This document shows positions 15,584-23,319 of a DNA stretch of 23,568 nucleotides, piece by piece. The stretch is from Desulfobacterales bacterium (GTDB lineage: Bacteria > Desulfobacterota > Desulfobacteria > Desulfobacterales > 4be13). Position numbers and translations under genes: made by a program. The stretch is from assembly GCA_029934695.1 (NCBI GenBank), contig JAOZLU010000037.1, positions 1 to 23,568 on the forward strand. Reading direction: 5' to 3'. Under the pieces are notes generated by a model. That model searched no databases. It had not been told where the DNA came from and worked only from the letters and a program-made list of their open reading frames with translations. Position 1 is the first letter of the stretch. The number at the start of each line of letters is the position of its first letter.

Positions 15584-15800
15584 TCAGAATAACCAAAAAG
15601 GAATGTCCGAGTGAACTGACGGATGATGTTCGGAAAAAACTGACTCAGGAATATAAAGAGAATCCAAAGAAAGCTGTATGGAAAAAGCCTTATATTCTGG
15701 AGAAAACTCATACAGCAAATGTTGCTATTGTGAATGCCGGCTTGGCCAAGAGGAAAAATATATGGGCAAGCCACGGTGGGAAAAGGGGTTGAGGCCATAA
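15580..15800 (+). pseudogene. HNH endonuclease fragment, frameshifted and truncated
   Basis: The ATG frame from 15580 gives MIRITKKECPSELTDDVRKK and ...WKKPYI, which I recognise as the N-terminus of a small HNH endonuclease family. It then becomes meaningless and stops at 15792. In another frame, from about 15700, the protein continues as SYSKCCYCECRLGQEEKYM, the zinc-binding CxxC element of HNH enzymes (15720-15737). It stops at 15798 with no HNH core. A single indel around 15690-15700 plus loss of the 3' two-thirds explains it. The start overlaps the end of the VWA remnant. Confidence 0.75.
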
Positions 15801-15821
15801 AATCAGGGGCCATGGAGTTCA

Positions 15822-15882
15822 CAGTTCCGCCTTCGGGCGGTTACACAAACTGGTTGCACACTGCCGCCTGAAGGCGGAACTG
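15822..15882. repeat. Inverted repeat CAGTTCCGCCTTC
   Basis: CAGTTCCGCCTTCGGGCGG (from 15822) pairs with CCGCCTGAAGGCGGAACTG (ending 15882) with one mismatch, around a roughly 20-nt loop. It ends 18 bp before the ldcA start, so it lies in its leader; the dispersed-repeat reading is likely. Confidence 0.85.
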
Positions 15883-15900
15883 CAAACTGAGGAATCAAGA

Positions 15901-16845
15901 ATGATGAGACCAGTCAAAATGCTGAAGGAAGGGGATACGATAGGAATGATCGCCCCCTCGGGTCCCGCACCGGATCCGAACCTGATTGCCGAGGCAGTAA
16001 AGGCAACAGAGGAACTGGGTTTCAAGGTGGTTGCAGGACCGGGATGTTATGAAAAATGGGGGTATCTTGCCGGGAGCGACAGTATGAGAATCAGAGATAT
16101 CAACACATTCTTTGCCGATCCCGCAATCTCCGGCATTTTCTGCATGAAAGGCGGCGACGGAGCACCCAGACTCCTGGACCGTCTTGATCTGAAGATGATA
16201 TCCCGGAATCGTAAGGTGTTTCTGGGGTACAGTGACGTTACCGCGCTCCATACAGTGTTCAACCAGAAAGCCGGTTTTATGACCTTTCACGGACCCATGC
16301 CGCTCTCCGACTTCATAACTCCCGATTTCACGGATTATGAGCGGGAATCTCTTCTCAAAGCTGTCATGACGACCGAACCCCTCGGAGAAATCGCTCCGCC
16401 CCCGGACGCACCTCCGATTGAGACGCTCTGCCGGGGTCATGCCGAGGGACGACTTGTCGGCGGCAACCTCTCTCTGATCTGCGCGCTCATGGGAACCCCG
16501 TTTGAGATTGACACAAAGGGGAAAATCCTCGTCATCGAAGATGTGCATGAGGCAAACTACAGGATAGACCGCATGCTGACCCAGCTGAGACTTGCCGGAA
16601 AGCTGGGAGATGCGGTCGGCATAGTGATCGGAGAGTTCACCCATGCGGAAACAGATGATCCGAATAAGCAACTGCCGGTTGATGACGTGCTCAAAAGCAT
16701 TCTGCTTCCTCTTGAAAAACCGATCATCAGAAATGTCAGCTTCGGCCATGGAAAGCACAAAACCACACTTCCGCTCGGAGCCTCGGCTGTGCTTGACGCC
16801 TGCCGGAGCCGTCTGATTGTGACGGAGTCGGGGGTTGAAAGATGA
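15901..16845 (+). CDS. ldcA: LD-carboxypeptidase (muramoyltetrapeptide carboxypeptidase, S66)
   Basis: A 314-residue serine peptidase that removes the terminal D-alanine from murein tetrapeptides during cell-wall recycling. The N-terminus GDTIGMIAPSGPA is typical. The nucleophile is Ser111 in FLGYSDVTALH. The acidic partner is in VIEDVHEANYRIDRML (213-217). The catalytic His is in SFGHGKHKTTLPLG (about 283). Length is normal and no signal peptide is seen, consistent with a cytoplasmic enzyme. The next gene encodes a secreted NlpC/P60 peptidase, so cell-wall metabolism links the two. A second in-frame ATG at 15904 is equally possible. Confidence 0.93.
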   Translation: MMRPVKMLKEGDTIGMIAPSGPAPDPNLIAEAVKATEELGFKVVAGPGCYEKWGYLAGSDSMRIRDINTFFADPAISGIFCMKGGDGAPRLLDRLDLKMISRNRKVFLGYSDVTALHTVFNQKAGFMTFHGPMPLSDFITPDFTDYERESLLKAVMTTEPLGEIAPPPDAPPIETLCRGHAEGRLVGGNLSLICALMGTPFEIDTKGKILVIEDVHEANYRIDRMLTQLRLAGKLGDAVGIVIGEFTHAETDDPNKQLPVDDVLKSILLPLEKPIIRNVSFGHGKHKTTLPLGASAVLDACRSRLIVTESGVER

Positions 16846-16854
16846 GTGTTGCAG

Positions 16855-16943
16855 AACAATTTTGCAAATTGTTTCTCTTGTAAAACGATTTTGCAAATTG
16901 TTTCTCCGGAGGCCCCCGGCAAATAAGGATTCTGCAAATCGTT
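16855..16943. repeat. Three related palindromes with TGC loop
   Basis: AACAATTTTGCAAATTGTT (16855-16873), AACGATTTTGCAAATTGTT (16884-16902) and AAGGATTCTGCAAATCGTT (16925-16943) are diverging copies of one unit. Each has 8-bp arms around TGC; the first is perfect. They lie just after ldcA and may serve as its 3' hairpins. Confidence 0.85.
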
Positions 16944-16967
16944 TTTTCCATCAGATATATTTTATGC

Positions 16968-16996
16968 TTGACATCTTTTTAGTAATTTTATATTCA
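16968..16996 (+). promoter_or_regulatory. Promoter of the peptidase-PKD gene (duplicated block, copy 1)
   Basis: TTGACA (16968-16973), 17-nt spacer, TATTCA (16991-16996). The surrounding 16945-17022 closely matches 20991-21064 upstream of the peptide-binding protein gene, including CATCAGAT and TTTTATGCTTGACATCTTT. Confidence 0.6.
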
Positions 16997-17090
16997 GTTT
17001 TGTTAAAGATGGCAAAGGGAAAAGGGTGCGCGGGATTCCAGTCAGGAATGTCTGATTTTGGAAAACGCTGATTATTTCCCGTTTAAGAGT

Positions 17091-17116
17091 CGGGTGCGGG
17101 ATCCGGCTCTCACCCG
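17091..17116 (+). promoter_or_regulatory. Leader hairpin before the peptidase-PKD gene
   Basis: CGGGTG (17091-17096) pairs with CACCCG (17111-17116) about 38 bp before the start codon. No long T run follows, so an mRNA stabiliser is as likely as an attenuator. Confidence 0.3.
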
Positions 17117-17154
17117 TAAAATTTTAATCATATTAAAATAAAAGGAGAAGGTGT

Positions 17155-20100
17155 ATGAAAAAGTTTAAATTTCTTTCAGCTGCGGCATTGGCCGTTGCTC
17201 TGGTCTTTTCGTTCAGCTTTGCTGCTTTGAACATCAGCACAGTCGGCGAAATTCTTGAATCAAAAGTTCCGGATGTGACAGTGGAGATGCTCACACCGGA
17301 ATTTTGGACGGCAAAGACCGAGAATGCATCCGACGTTCTCATGAATGGGCAGCAGATCGAGGAGTTCAACGAGGCTAACGAGGACAATGAGGAGATAAAC
17401 TCCCCCATAGTCAGCCTTGCGAACTATCAGGCAAGCTTCACCCGGGAAGAGCTCACGGAGATGATAAACGACATCAGCTCCCCCTCCAGCTATCCGAGGT
17501 ATGATGAGAACTGCGTGCAGGTCACGGACGCGTTTTACGACGAGCGGAAGCCCAACCTCAACATCGCCGGGCTCGGGGATGTGAACCCCGTCAGATACGG
17601 AATCTCTGTCAGGCGGACAAATCTGAGAACTTTCCCGACTTATGACAGGATATACAGAGACTGCGCCGAGGATCCCACCCGAAAATGGCTCGACAGATGG
17701 CAGGAGACAGCGGTCTATCCCGCGGAGCCGATGGTCATCCTGAGCACAAGCACGGACGGCGAATGGTATTTTGCACAGATTTACAACTATCTGGCATGGA
17801 TTCCGGTCAGAGACGTGGCCGTTGCCGGCACAAAGGAGGAACTGTTTGATTATGTGGGCAGAGAGCCTTTCCTGATTGTCACAGGAAAATATGTATCCAC
17901 CAACCATAACCCCATGAATGAGGATGTGTCTGAACTGAGGCTTGACATGGGAACCAGAATCCCGCTCGCACTCACAGCCGAACTGCCTGAGGACGGCGTT
18001 GACGGCCAGGGCACCGCGGGAAATTATGTTGTGAGACTTCCCGCAAGGGATGAGACCGGCGGACTTGTGTTCAGTCTCGGTCTGATTCCGATAAACAGCG
18101 ATGTGAATGTCGGTTATCTCCCCTACACGCGGGCGGGCATCATTGAGCAGGCATTCAAGGTCCAGGGAGAAAGATACGGCTGGGGCGGAATGTTCAACGG
18201 CAGGGACTGCAGCGCCTTTTCCATGGATGTCTTCAGATCCATGGGACTGAACATTCAGAGAAATTCAAGCGAGCAGGGCAAAAAGTCGGTCGGAATATTC
18301 CACGACTTCCCCGACACCATGACCTCAATGGATGCCAGAAGGGAACTTGTTGACACTCTGAAACCCGGGACAGTGCTGTACATGTCCGGACATGTCATGA
18401 TCTATCTCGGCAGACAGGACGGGACCCAGTACATCATACATGACCATGTGAGTGTGAGCGCGACAATGCCGGACGGCACAGCGGGGAGCTACAACTCATG
18501 GCAGGTTGACGTAACCCCTCTGTCAGACGGGCTGCTCGAAGACCTGTACGGCGCGAGGGAGTTTCTGCTCGAAGATGCAGTACCATCTCCGCCAGACGGC
18601 AATGCACCTTCGGACATGAGCTTTTATGCCTCAAATGTTCCGGATGTGACCGTGGAAATGCTCACACCGGAATTTTGGACGGCAAAGACCGAGAATGCAT
18701 CCGACGTTCTCATGAATGGGCAGCAGATCGAGGAGTTCAACGAGGCTAACGAGGACAATGAGGAGATAAACTCCCCCATAGTCAGCCTTGCGAACTATCA
18801 GGCAAGCTTCACCCGGGAAGAGCTCACGGAGATGATAAACGACATCAGCTCCCCCTCCAGCTATCCGAGGTATGATGAGAACTGCGTGCAGGTCACGGAC
18901 GCGTTTTACGACGAGCGGAAGCCCAACCTCAACATCGCCGGGCTCGGGGATGTGAACCCCGTCAGATACGGAATCTCTGTCAGGCGGACAAATCTGAGAA
19001 CTTTCCCGACTTATGACAGGATATACAGAGACTGCGCCGAGGATCCCACCCGAAAATGGCTCGACAGATGGCAGGAGACAGCGGTCTATCCCGCGGAGCC
19101 GATGGTCATCCTGAGCACAAGCACGGACGGCGAATGGTATTTTGCACAGATTTACAACTATCTGGCATGGATTCCGGTCAGAGACGTGGCCGTTGCCGGC
19201 ACAAAGGAGGAACTGTTTGATTATGTGGGCAGAGAGCCTTTCCTGATTGTCACAGGAAAATATGTATCCACCAACCATAACCCCATGAATGAGGATGTGT
19301 CTGAACTGAGGCTTGACATGGGAACCAGAATCCCGCTCGCACTCACAGCCGAACTGCCTGAGGACGGCGTTGACGGCCAGGGCACCGCGGGAAATTATGT
19401 TGTGAGACTTCCCGCAAGGGATGAGACCGGCGGACTTGTGTTCAGTCTCGGTCTGATTCCGATAAACAGCGATGTGAATGTCGGTTATCTCCCCTACACG
19501 CGGGCGGGCATCATTGAGCAGGCATTCAAGGTCCAGGGAGAAAGATACGGCTGGGGCGGAATGTTCAACGGCAGGGACTGCAGCGCCTTTTCCATGGATG
19601 TCTTCAGATCCATGGGACTGAACATTCAGAGAAATTCAAGCGAGCAGGGCAAAAAGTCGGTCGGAATATTCCACGACTTCCCCGACACCATGACCTCAAT
19701 GGATGCCAGAAGGGAACTTGTTGACACTCTGAAACCCGGGACAGTGCTGTACATGTCCGGACATGTCATGATCTATCTCGGCAGACAGGACGGGACCCAG
19801 TACATCATACATGACCATGTGGGTGTGAGTGCGACAATGCCGGACGGCAGCACCGGAACCTACAATTCATGGCAGGTTGATGTCACTCCCCTGTCAGACG
19901 GACTGCTGGAAGACCTGTACGGCGCGAGGGAGTTTGTGCTTGAAGCCGCTCCGACAGCCTCCTTCACGGCAAGTCCGGAAAACGGCGACGCGCCTCTGGA
20001 GGTGAGCTTTGACGCATCAGGCTCGACAGGAGACATAAGTGCCTATTCCTGGAACTTCGGAGACGGCGCGACTGATGCAGGTGCCACTGTCACTCATGTG

Positions 20101-20742
20101 TTCACTTCTGCGAATGACTACACGGCCATTCTGACGGTGACAGGCCCGGCCGGTTCTGATTCAGCGGAAAAGACGGTCACTGTTGACACGCTGGCAACGC
20201 CTCCGACAGCCTCCTTCACGGCAAGTCCGGAAAGCGGCGATGCACCTCTGGAGGTGAGCTTTGACTCATCAGGCTCGACAGGAGACATAAGTGCCTATTC
20301 CTGGAACTTCGGAGACGGGGCGACAGATGCAGGTGCCACGGTCACTCATGTGTTCACTTCTGCGAATGACTACACGGCCATTCTGACGGTGACAGGTCCG
20401 GGGGGTTCTGACTCAGCGGAAAGGACTGTCGCAGTTTCCATGCCGGCAACGGCTCCGACAGCCTCCTTCACGGCAAGTCCGGAAAACGGCGACGCGCCTC
20501 TGGAGGTGAGCTTTGACGCATCAGGCTCGACAGGAGACATAAGTGCCTATTCCTGGGACTTCGGAGACGGCACGGCAGGCACAGGCGCCACAGTCACTCA
20601 TGAATTTACTTTTGCTGGCGACTATCCGGCCACTCTGACGGTGACAGGCCCGGGCGGTTCTGATTCGACAGAAAGAACCATCGCAGTTGATACTAATCCG
20701 GACAGTGCTGATAATTGTTTTATCTCTACGGTAGCAAGGTAA
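17155..20742 (+). CDS. Secreted tandem SH3-NlpC/P60 (C40) peptidase with three PKD domains
   Basis: A 1195-residue exported protein. Residues 1-24 form a signal peptide (MKKFKFLSAAALAVALVFSF). Two nearly identical 430-residue modules follow (38-470 and 495-927). Each has an N-terminal NlpC-associated segment, SH3-like domains (YGISVRRTNLRTFPT; WIPVRDVAVA) and a C40 peptidase with Cys352/Cys809 in NGRDCSAFSMD, His413/His870 in GHVMIYLG, and a final HDH. Such enzymes cut peptidoglycan peptide bonds. Three PKD domains (from about 932, 1016 and 1100; repeated YSWNFGDG or YSWDFGDG) probably mediate binding at the cell surface. The last residues, DNCFISTVAR, look like a CFI-box C-terminal signal cut short. 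AGGAG precedes the ATG. Confidence 0.9.
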   Translation: MKKFKFLSAAALAVALVFSFSFAALNISTVGEILESKVPDVTVEMLTPEFWTAKTENASDVLMNGQQIEEFNEANEDNEEINSPIVSLANYQASFTREELTEMINDISSPSSYPRYDENCVQVTDAFYDERKPNLNIAGLGDVNPVRYGISVRRTNLRTFPTYDRIYRDCAEDPTRKWLDRWQETAVYPAEPMVILSTSTDGEWYFAQIYNYLAWIPVRDVAVAGTKEELFDYVGREPFLIVTGKYVSTNHNPMNEDVSELRLDMGTRIPLALTAELPEDGVDGQGTAGNYVVRLPARDETGGLVFSLGLIPINSDVNVGYLPYTRAGIIEQAFKVQGERYGWGGMFNGRDCSAFSMDVFRSMGLNIQRNSSEQGKKSVGIFHDFPDTMTSMDARRELVDTLKPGTVLYMSGHVMIYLGRQDGTQYIIHDHVSVSATMPDGTAGSYNSWQVDVTPLSDGLLEDLYGAREFLLEDAVPSPPDGNAPSDMSFYASNVPDVTVEMLTPEFWTAKTENASDVLMNGQQIEEFNEANEDNEEINSPIVSLANYQASFTREELTEMINDISSPSSYPRYDENCVQVTDAFYDERKPNLNIAGLGDVNPVRYGISVRRTNLRTFPTYDRIYRDCAEDPTRKWLDRWQETAVYPAEPMVILSTSTDGEWYFAQIYNYLAWIPVRDVAVAGTKEELFDYVGREPFLIVTGKYVSTNHNPMNEDVSELRLDMGTRIPLALTAELPEDGVDGQGTAGNYVVRLPARDETGGLVFSLGLIPINSDVNVGYLPYTRAGIIEQAFKVQGERYGWGGMFNGRDCSAFSMDVFRSMGLNIQRNSSEQGKKSVGIFHDFPDTMTSMDARRELVDTLKPGTVLYMSGHVMIYLGRQDGTQYIIHDHVGVSATMPDGSTGTYNSWQVDVTPLSDGLLEDLYGAREFVLEAAPTASFTASPENGDAPLEVSFDASGSTGDISAYSWNFGDGATDAGATVTHVFTSANDYTAILTVTGPAGSDSAEKTVTVDTLATPPTASFTASPESGDAPLEVSFDSSGSTGDISAYSWNFGDGATDAGATVTHVFTSANDYTAILTVTGPGGSDSAERTVAVSMPATAPTASFTASPENGDAPLEVSFDASGSTGDISAYSWDFGDGTAGTGATVTHEFTFAGDYPATLTVTGPGGSDSTERTIAVDTNPDSADNCFISTVAR
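17287..19821 (+). repeat. 1,164-bp perfect direct repeat (17287-18450 and 18658-19821)
   Basis: Comparing the two peptidase modules by eye, I found no difference across 1,164 bp at an offset of 1,371 bp. Just outside, similarity drops sharply: two changes in 21 bp on the left and roughly 18 in 125 bp on the right, where the encoded proteins remain homologous. The duplication is therefore old, but its core was recently homogenised. Confidence 0.9.
19948..20700 (+). repeat. Three 252-bp PKD-coding tandem repeats
   Basis: The unit beginning CCGACAGCCTCCTTCACGGC occurs at 19951, 20203 and 20455, an exact 252-bp (84-codon) period. Each unit encodes one PKD domain; units 1 and 2 are the most alike over their second halves. 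Confidence 0.9.
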
Positions 20743-20855
20743 GTGCCATATAGCTGATTTGTTAAAATTTTTTTTTCAGCAACCGGAATGGTGCGCTGCA
20801 CCAACTCAAACCGCTCCGGCGGTCAGGTTGTTTTTATGAAAATTCAGCCGGCCCG

Positions 20856-20922
20856 GGTGATGAAAATGTTGCCGATGTTCTCAAAGGTTGATCGCCGGCT
20901 GCCTGTGACATTTTCATCAGCC
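20856..20922. repeat. Inverted repeat in the 20743-21397 intergenic region
   Basis: GGTGATGAAAATGT (20856-20869) pairs with ACATTTTCATCAGCC (20908-20922) with one mismatch. An inner AGCCGGC/GCCGGCT pair is close by. It may form a large hairpin after the peptidase gene; no gene is seen here. Confidence 0.6.
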
Positions 20923-20969
20923 CAGCCAGCCTTGATATTCCCACTTGAGGGAATTCAGCTGGGCCTGAC

Positions 20970-20995
20970 ATTCCCTTGAGGGGGAATTATTTTTT
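20970..20995 (+). terminator. Rho-independent terminator after the peptidase-PKD gene
   Basis: ATTCCC (20970-20975) and GGGAAT (20982-20987) form a stem around TTGAGG, followed by TATTTTTT. A second similar hairpin, ATTCCC-ACTTGA-GGGAAT, lies about 35 bp upstream. Confidence 0.65.
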
Positions 20996-21014
20996 CATCA
21001 GATGTGTTTTATGC

Positions 21015-21044
21015 TTGACATCTTTATTAAAGTAATTCTATATT
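21015..21044 (+). promoter_or_regulatory. Promoter of the peptide-binding protein gene (duplicated block, copy 2)
   Basis: TTGACA (21015-21020), 18-nt spacer, TATATT (21039-21044). It belongs to a block matching the one upstream of the peptidase-PKD gene, immediately after a terminator. The implied 5' UTR is about 345 nt. Confidence 0.6.
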
Positions 21045-21092
21045 ACAGTTTTATAAAGGTGGCAGGGAGTAGGGGAGTCGAAATTGGCTGAT

Positions 21093-21236
21093 TCCCTTGT
21101 CATAAGTGCAAACTTGAGCCTGACCGTCCTGAATTATGGCAGAGTTCCCATGGCCGGAACCCGTGGTGAGCCGGAAGTGTTCCCGGCAAACCAAGCTCAG
21201 GTCTTTGTCATTAAGGTTTTGCGCTTATGATCCCTT
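21093..21236. repeat. 131-bp inverted-repeat element, possible MITE
   Basis: TCATAAGTGCAAAC (21100-21113) is matched in reverse by GTTTTGCGCTTATGA (21216-21230) with one mismatch and one extra base. TCCCTT flanks both sides (21093-21098 and 21231-21236), as a target duplication would. It encodes nothing convincing. It lies in the leader of the binding-protein gene, and GATTCCCTTGTCA recurs at 21341-21353. Confidence 0.5.
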
Positions 21237-21397
21237 CACACTGCCGAACAAGAAATTGCAACCTGTTGTTTTTGTTACAAGTGACAATTTCGTCAGATTG
21301 AGTAAAATCAGCAACTTATAAATTTTTGCCCGGCAGTATGGATTCCCTTGTCAGTGTCATTAATTTTTTTTGGCAATAAAGGAGGTAAATTAACGTA

Positions 21398-22975
21398 ATG
21401 CGGAAATCATTTTTTTTCATTGCCGCTGTTCTGACCATATCGGCATTCATGGTGCCGGGTCTTCATGCGGCATCACGTTCAGAAGTGCTTGTCATCGGCA
21501 TGGCAACAAACGATATTGTGTCCCTTGACCCCCAGGTCGCTTTTGAGTTCAGTTCGACAGGAGTGGACGCGCAGATATACGACAGGCTGTTTGATTATCT
21601 GCCGGGAAAGTATGAGACAGCAGTGCCCTCGGTGGCAGAATCATGGAAAGTCAGTGATGACGGGAAAACTTGGACATTCCATATTAAGAAGGGTATAAAG
21701 TTCCACAGCGGAAACCCGCTGACAGCCGATGACGTGGTCTATTCCATTCAGAGGCTGGTCGGGCTGAATGACCAGCCCGCGTTTATTCTGACCCAGTTTG
21801 ATATAACCGCGGATTCTGCTCGGGCTGTTGACAAACACACTGTGGAGATCACCATGGGAAAAAAATATGCCGGCGGCATATTCATGGCCTGTATGGCCTC
21901 AGTTGCAAGCAGCATTGTTGATTCCAAGGTGGTCAGACAGCATGTTACCAACACAGACAAGTACCCGCAAGGCGATTTCGGGACAACATGGCTGTCGCGC
22001 AACTCAGCCGGATCAGGACCGTTCGTACTCAGCAAGTGGGAGAAAGGTGACAAGCTCGTCCTTGATGCAAACAAGGACCATTTTGAACATCTCCCCAAGA
22101 TCAGGCGGATTATCATAAAAGACATCACCGAGGCGGCAAGTCGGAGGCTTCAGGTGGAAAAGGGTGATGTGGACATAGCCTGGGATATGACTCAGGACGA
22201 TGTCAAGTCCATTAAAGCCAACAAAGACCTTGTCGTGATGCGTTATTCCGATGACAAGGTTTATTATCTCGGCATGAATGTCTTAAAGGAGGGACTCAAG
22301 GACAACCGGGTCCGTACGGCCATCAGGTATGCAATTGACTACAAGGCGCTGACAGACGATCTTCTCGGCGGGGCTGCGAGACAGACCGGAACTTTCATTC
22401 CCAAGGGGTTTGCCGGTTTTGAAGATAAGATTTTTTACAAAAAAGATACTGAAAAAGCTCGCGGGCTTATGAAAGAGGCCGGTTATGCTGACGGTCTTGA
22501 ATTGCAGATGGATCATTCCAACCAGACACCTTATCCTGAATTGGCTCAGGCAATTCAGAATCATCTGGCACAGGTCGGAATCAGACTCACACTCAACCAG
22601 ATGGTCTCATCCCAGCTTTGGCCCAAATACAGGGCCCAGAAACATGACATGATTCTTGCCCGCTGGGGACCGGATTACAGTGATCCGCACACCAACGCGC
22701 AACCTTTCGGGGATTACAAGGCAAAACAGCTTTGCTGGAGGAACGCCTATTATAATGATGTGACCTCCGATCTGGTCAAGAAGGCCAGCCTTGAAATGGA
22801 CAATGACAAACGCATTGCCATTTACAAAGAGATCAACGGCATCCTTCAGAAAGATGGACCTTACGCGTTCATCATGCAGACGGTGTATCAGCATGCTGTC
22901 CGGAAGAATGTTGTTGGCTTCTATCCCGCGGCTGTTCTGAACAAAGTCAAGATGTGGTCAATCAGTAAAAAGTAA
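21398..22975 (+). CDS. Peptide/dipeptide ABC transporter substrate-binding protein (SBP family 5)
   Basis: A 525-residue periplasmic binding protein of the DppA/OppA class (SBP_bac_5). A signal peptide covers residues 1-25, with probable cleavage in GLHA-ASR; there is no lipobox Cys. Family marks include LVIGMATNDIVSLDP near the mature N-terminus, IYDRLFDYL, the SWKVSDDGKTWTFHIKKGIKF block (PROSITE-like SBP5 signature) and TADDVVYSIQRL. The ligand is probably a short peptide or related compound. GGAGG lies 12 nt before the ATG, a longer spacing than usual. No permease or ATPase genes follow in the window; a group II intron remnant lies directly downstream, so the operon may have been broken there. 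Confidence 0.93.
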   Translation: MRKSFFFIAAVLTISAFMVPGLHAASRSEVLVIGMATNDIVSLDPQVAFEFSSTGVDAQIYDRLFDYLPGKYETAVPSVAESWKVSDDGKTWTFHIKKGIKFHSGNPLTADDVVYSIQRLVGLNDQPAFILTQFDITADSARAVDKHTVEITMGKKYAGGIFMACMASVASSIVDSKVVRQHVTNTDKYPQGDFGTTWLSRNSAGSGPFVLSKWEKGDKLVLDANKDHFEHLPKIRRIIIKDITEAASRRLQVEKGDVDIAWDMTQDDVKSIKANKDLVVMRYSDDKVYYLGMNVLKEGLKDNRVRTAIRYAIDYKALTDDLLGGAARQTGTFIPKGFAGFEDKIFYKKDTEKARGLMKEAGYADGLELQMDHSNQTPYPELAQAIQNHLAQVGIRLTLNQMVSSQLWPKYRAQKHDMILARWGPDYSDPHTNAQPFGDYKAKQLCWRNAYYNDVTSDLVKKASLEMDNDKRIAIYKEINGILQKDGPYAFIMQTVYQHAVRKNVVGFYPAAVLNKVKMWSISKK

Positions 22976-22998
22976 GGAAAATACCTTGACAGAGGCTT

Positions 22999-23060
22999 GA
23001 GCGGTGTGACGGGAAACTGTCATGCACCGTTCTCAGGGGCTGGGGCCCTGGCTATCCGAC
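22999..23060 (+). mobile_element. Group II intron 3' remnant (domains V and VI)
   Basis: 22999-23032 is a textbook 34-nt domain V. The first nine bases pair with the last nine, a 2-nt bulge (AT) follows the inner helix, and the inner five-pair helix is capped by a GAAA tetraloop. The catalytic AGC triad sits at positions 2-4. Then comes a short domain VI-like GC hairpin ending CTATCCGAC, with a candidate branch-point A seven bases from the end at 23060. The rest of the intron, including any reverse transcriptase, is missing: the intact binding-protein gene ends only 23 bp upstream. Confidence 0.85.
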
Positions 23061-23180
23061 TTTATATTATAGCATTTAACAAAAAAATTATCTGTTTGAA
23101 TTTTAAAGGGTTATGGCTTCCATGTTTTTCTCCTCTGTAAATCAAAATATATTCAATAATTTCGTTTGTGCGTTTATCAA

Positions 23181-23240
23181 GGTGGGTTGCGGGTTTCGTT
23201 TTTCACTGCGTGAAAAATCGAAATCCTCCACCCACCCTAC
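23181..23240. repeat. Long hairpin, dispersed repeat family of 5880-5910
   Basis: GGGTTTCGTTTTTCAC (23191-23206) pairs with GTGAAAAATCGAAATCC (23210-23226), with one bulge. GGTGGGT (23181-23187) pairs with the outer ACCCACC. The end CCACCCACCCTAC is the complement of the start of the 5880 repeat. Confidence 0.8.
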
Positions 23241-23295
23241 TACAACCCGGGATTTTCTTATGTGCGTATGTCATCGGGCGGGCCGATGTCATGGG

Positions 23296-23319
23296 CCGCT
23301 CCTTTTCTGAGCGGTTTTT
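23296..23319 (+). terminator. Rho-independent terminator
   Basis: CCGCTC (23296-23301) pairs with GAGCGG (23309-23314) around CTTTTCT, followed by TTTTT. It probably ends the binding-protein transcript, since no gene is seen between 23061 and here. Confidence 0.7.

Noticed and set aside
16855..16943. Possible CRISPR array
   Set aside because: There are only three units, each palindromic and diverging, with spacers of unequal length (10 and 22 nt) and no cas genes.
17260..17907. 215-codon minus-strand ORF, repeated at 18631-19278
   Set aside because: Both are antisense shadows of the duplicated peptidase modules; they recur only because the DNA repeats.
21136..21321. 61-codon ORF between the promoter and the binding-protein gene
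   Set aside because: It overlaps the inverted-repeat element, has no Shine-Dalgarno and has no recognisable protein features.
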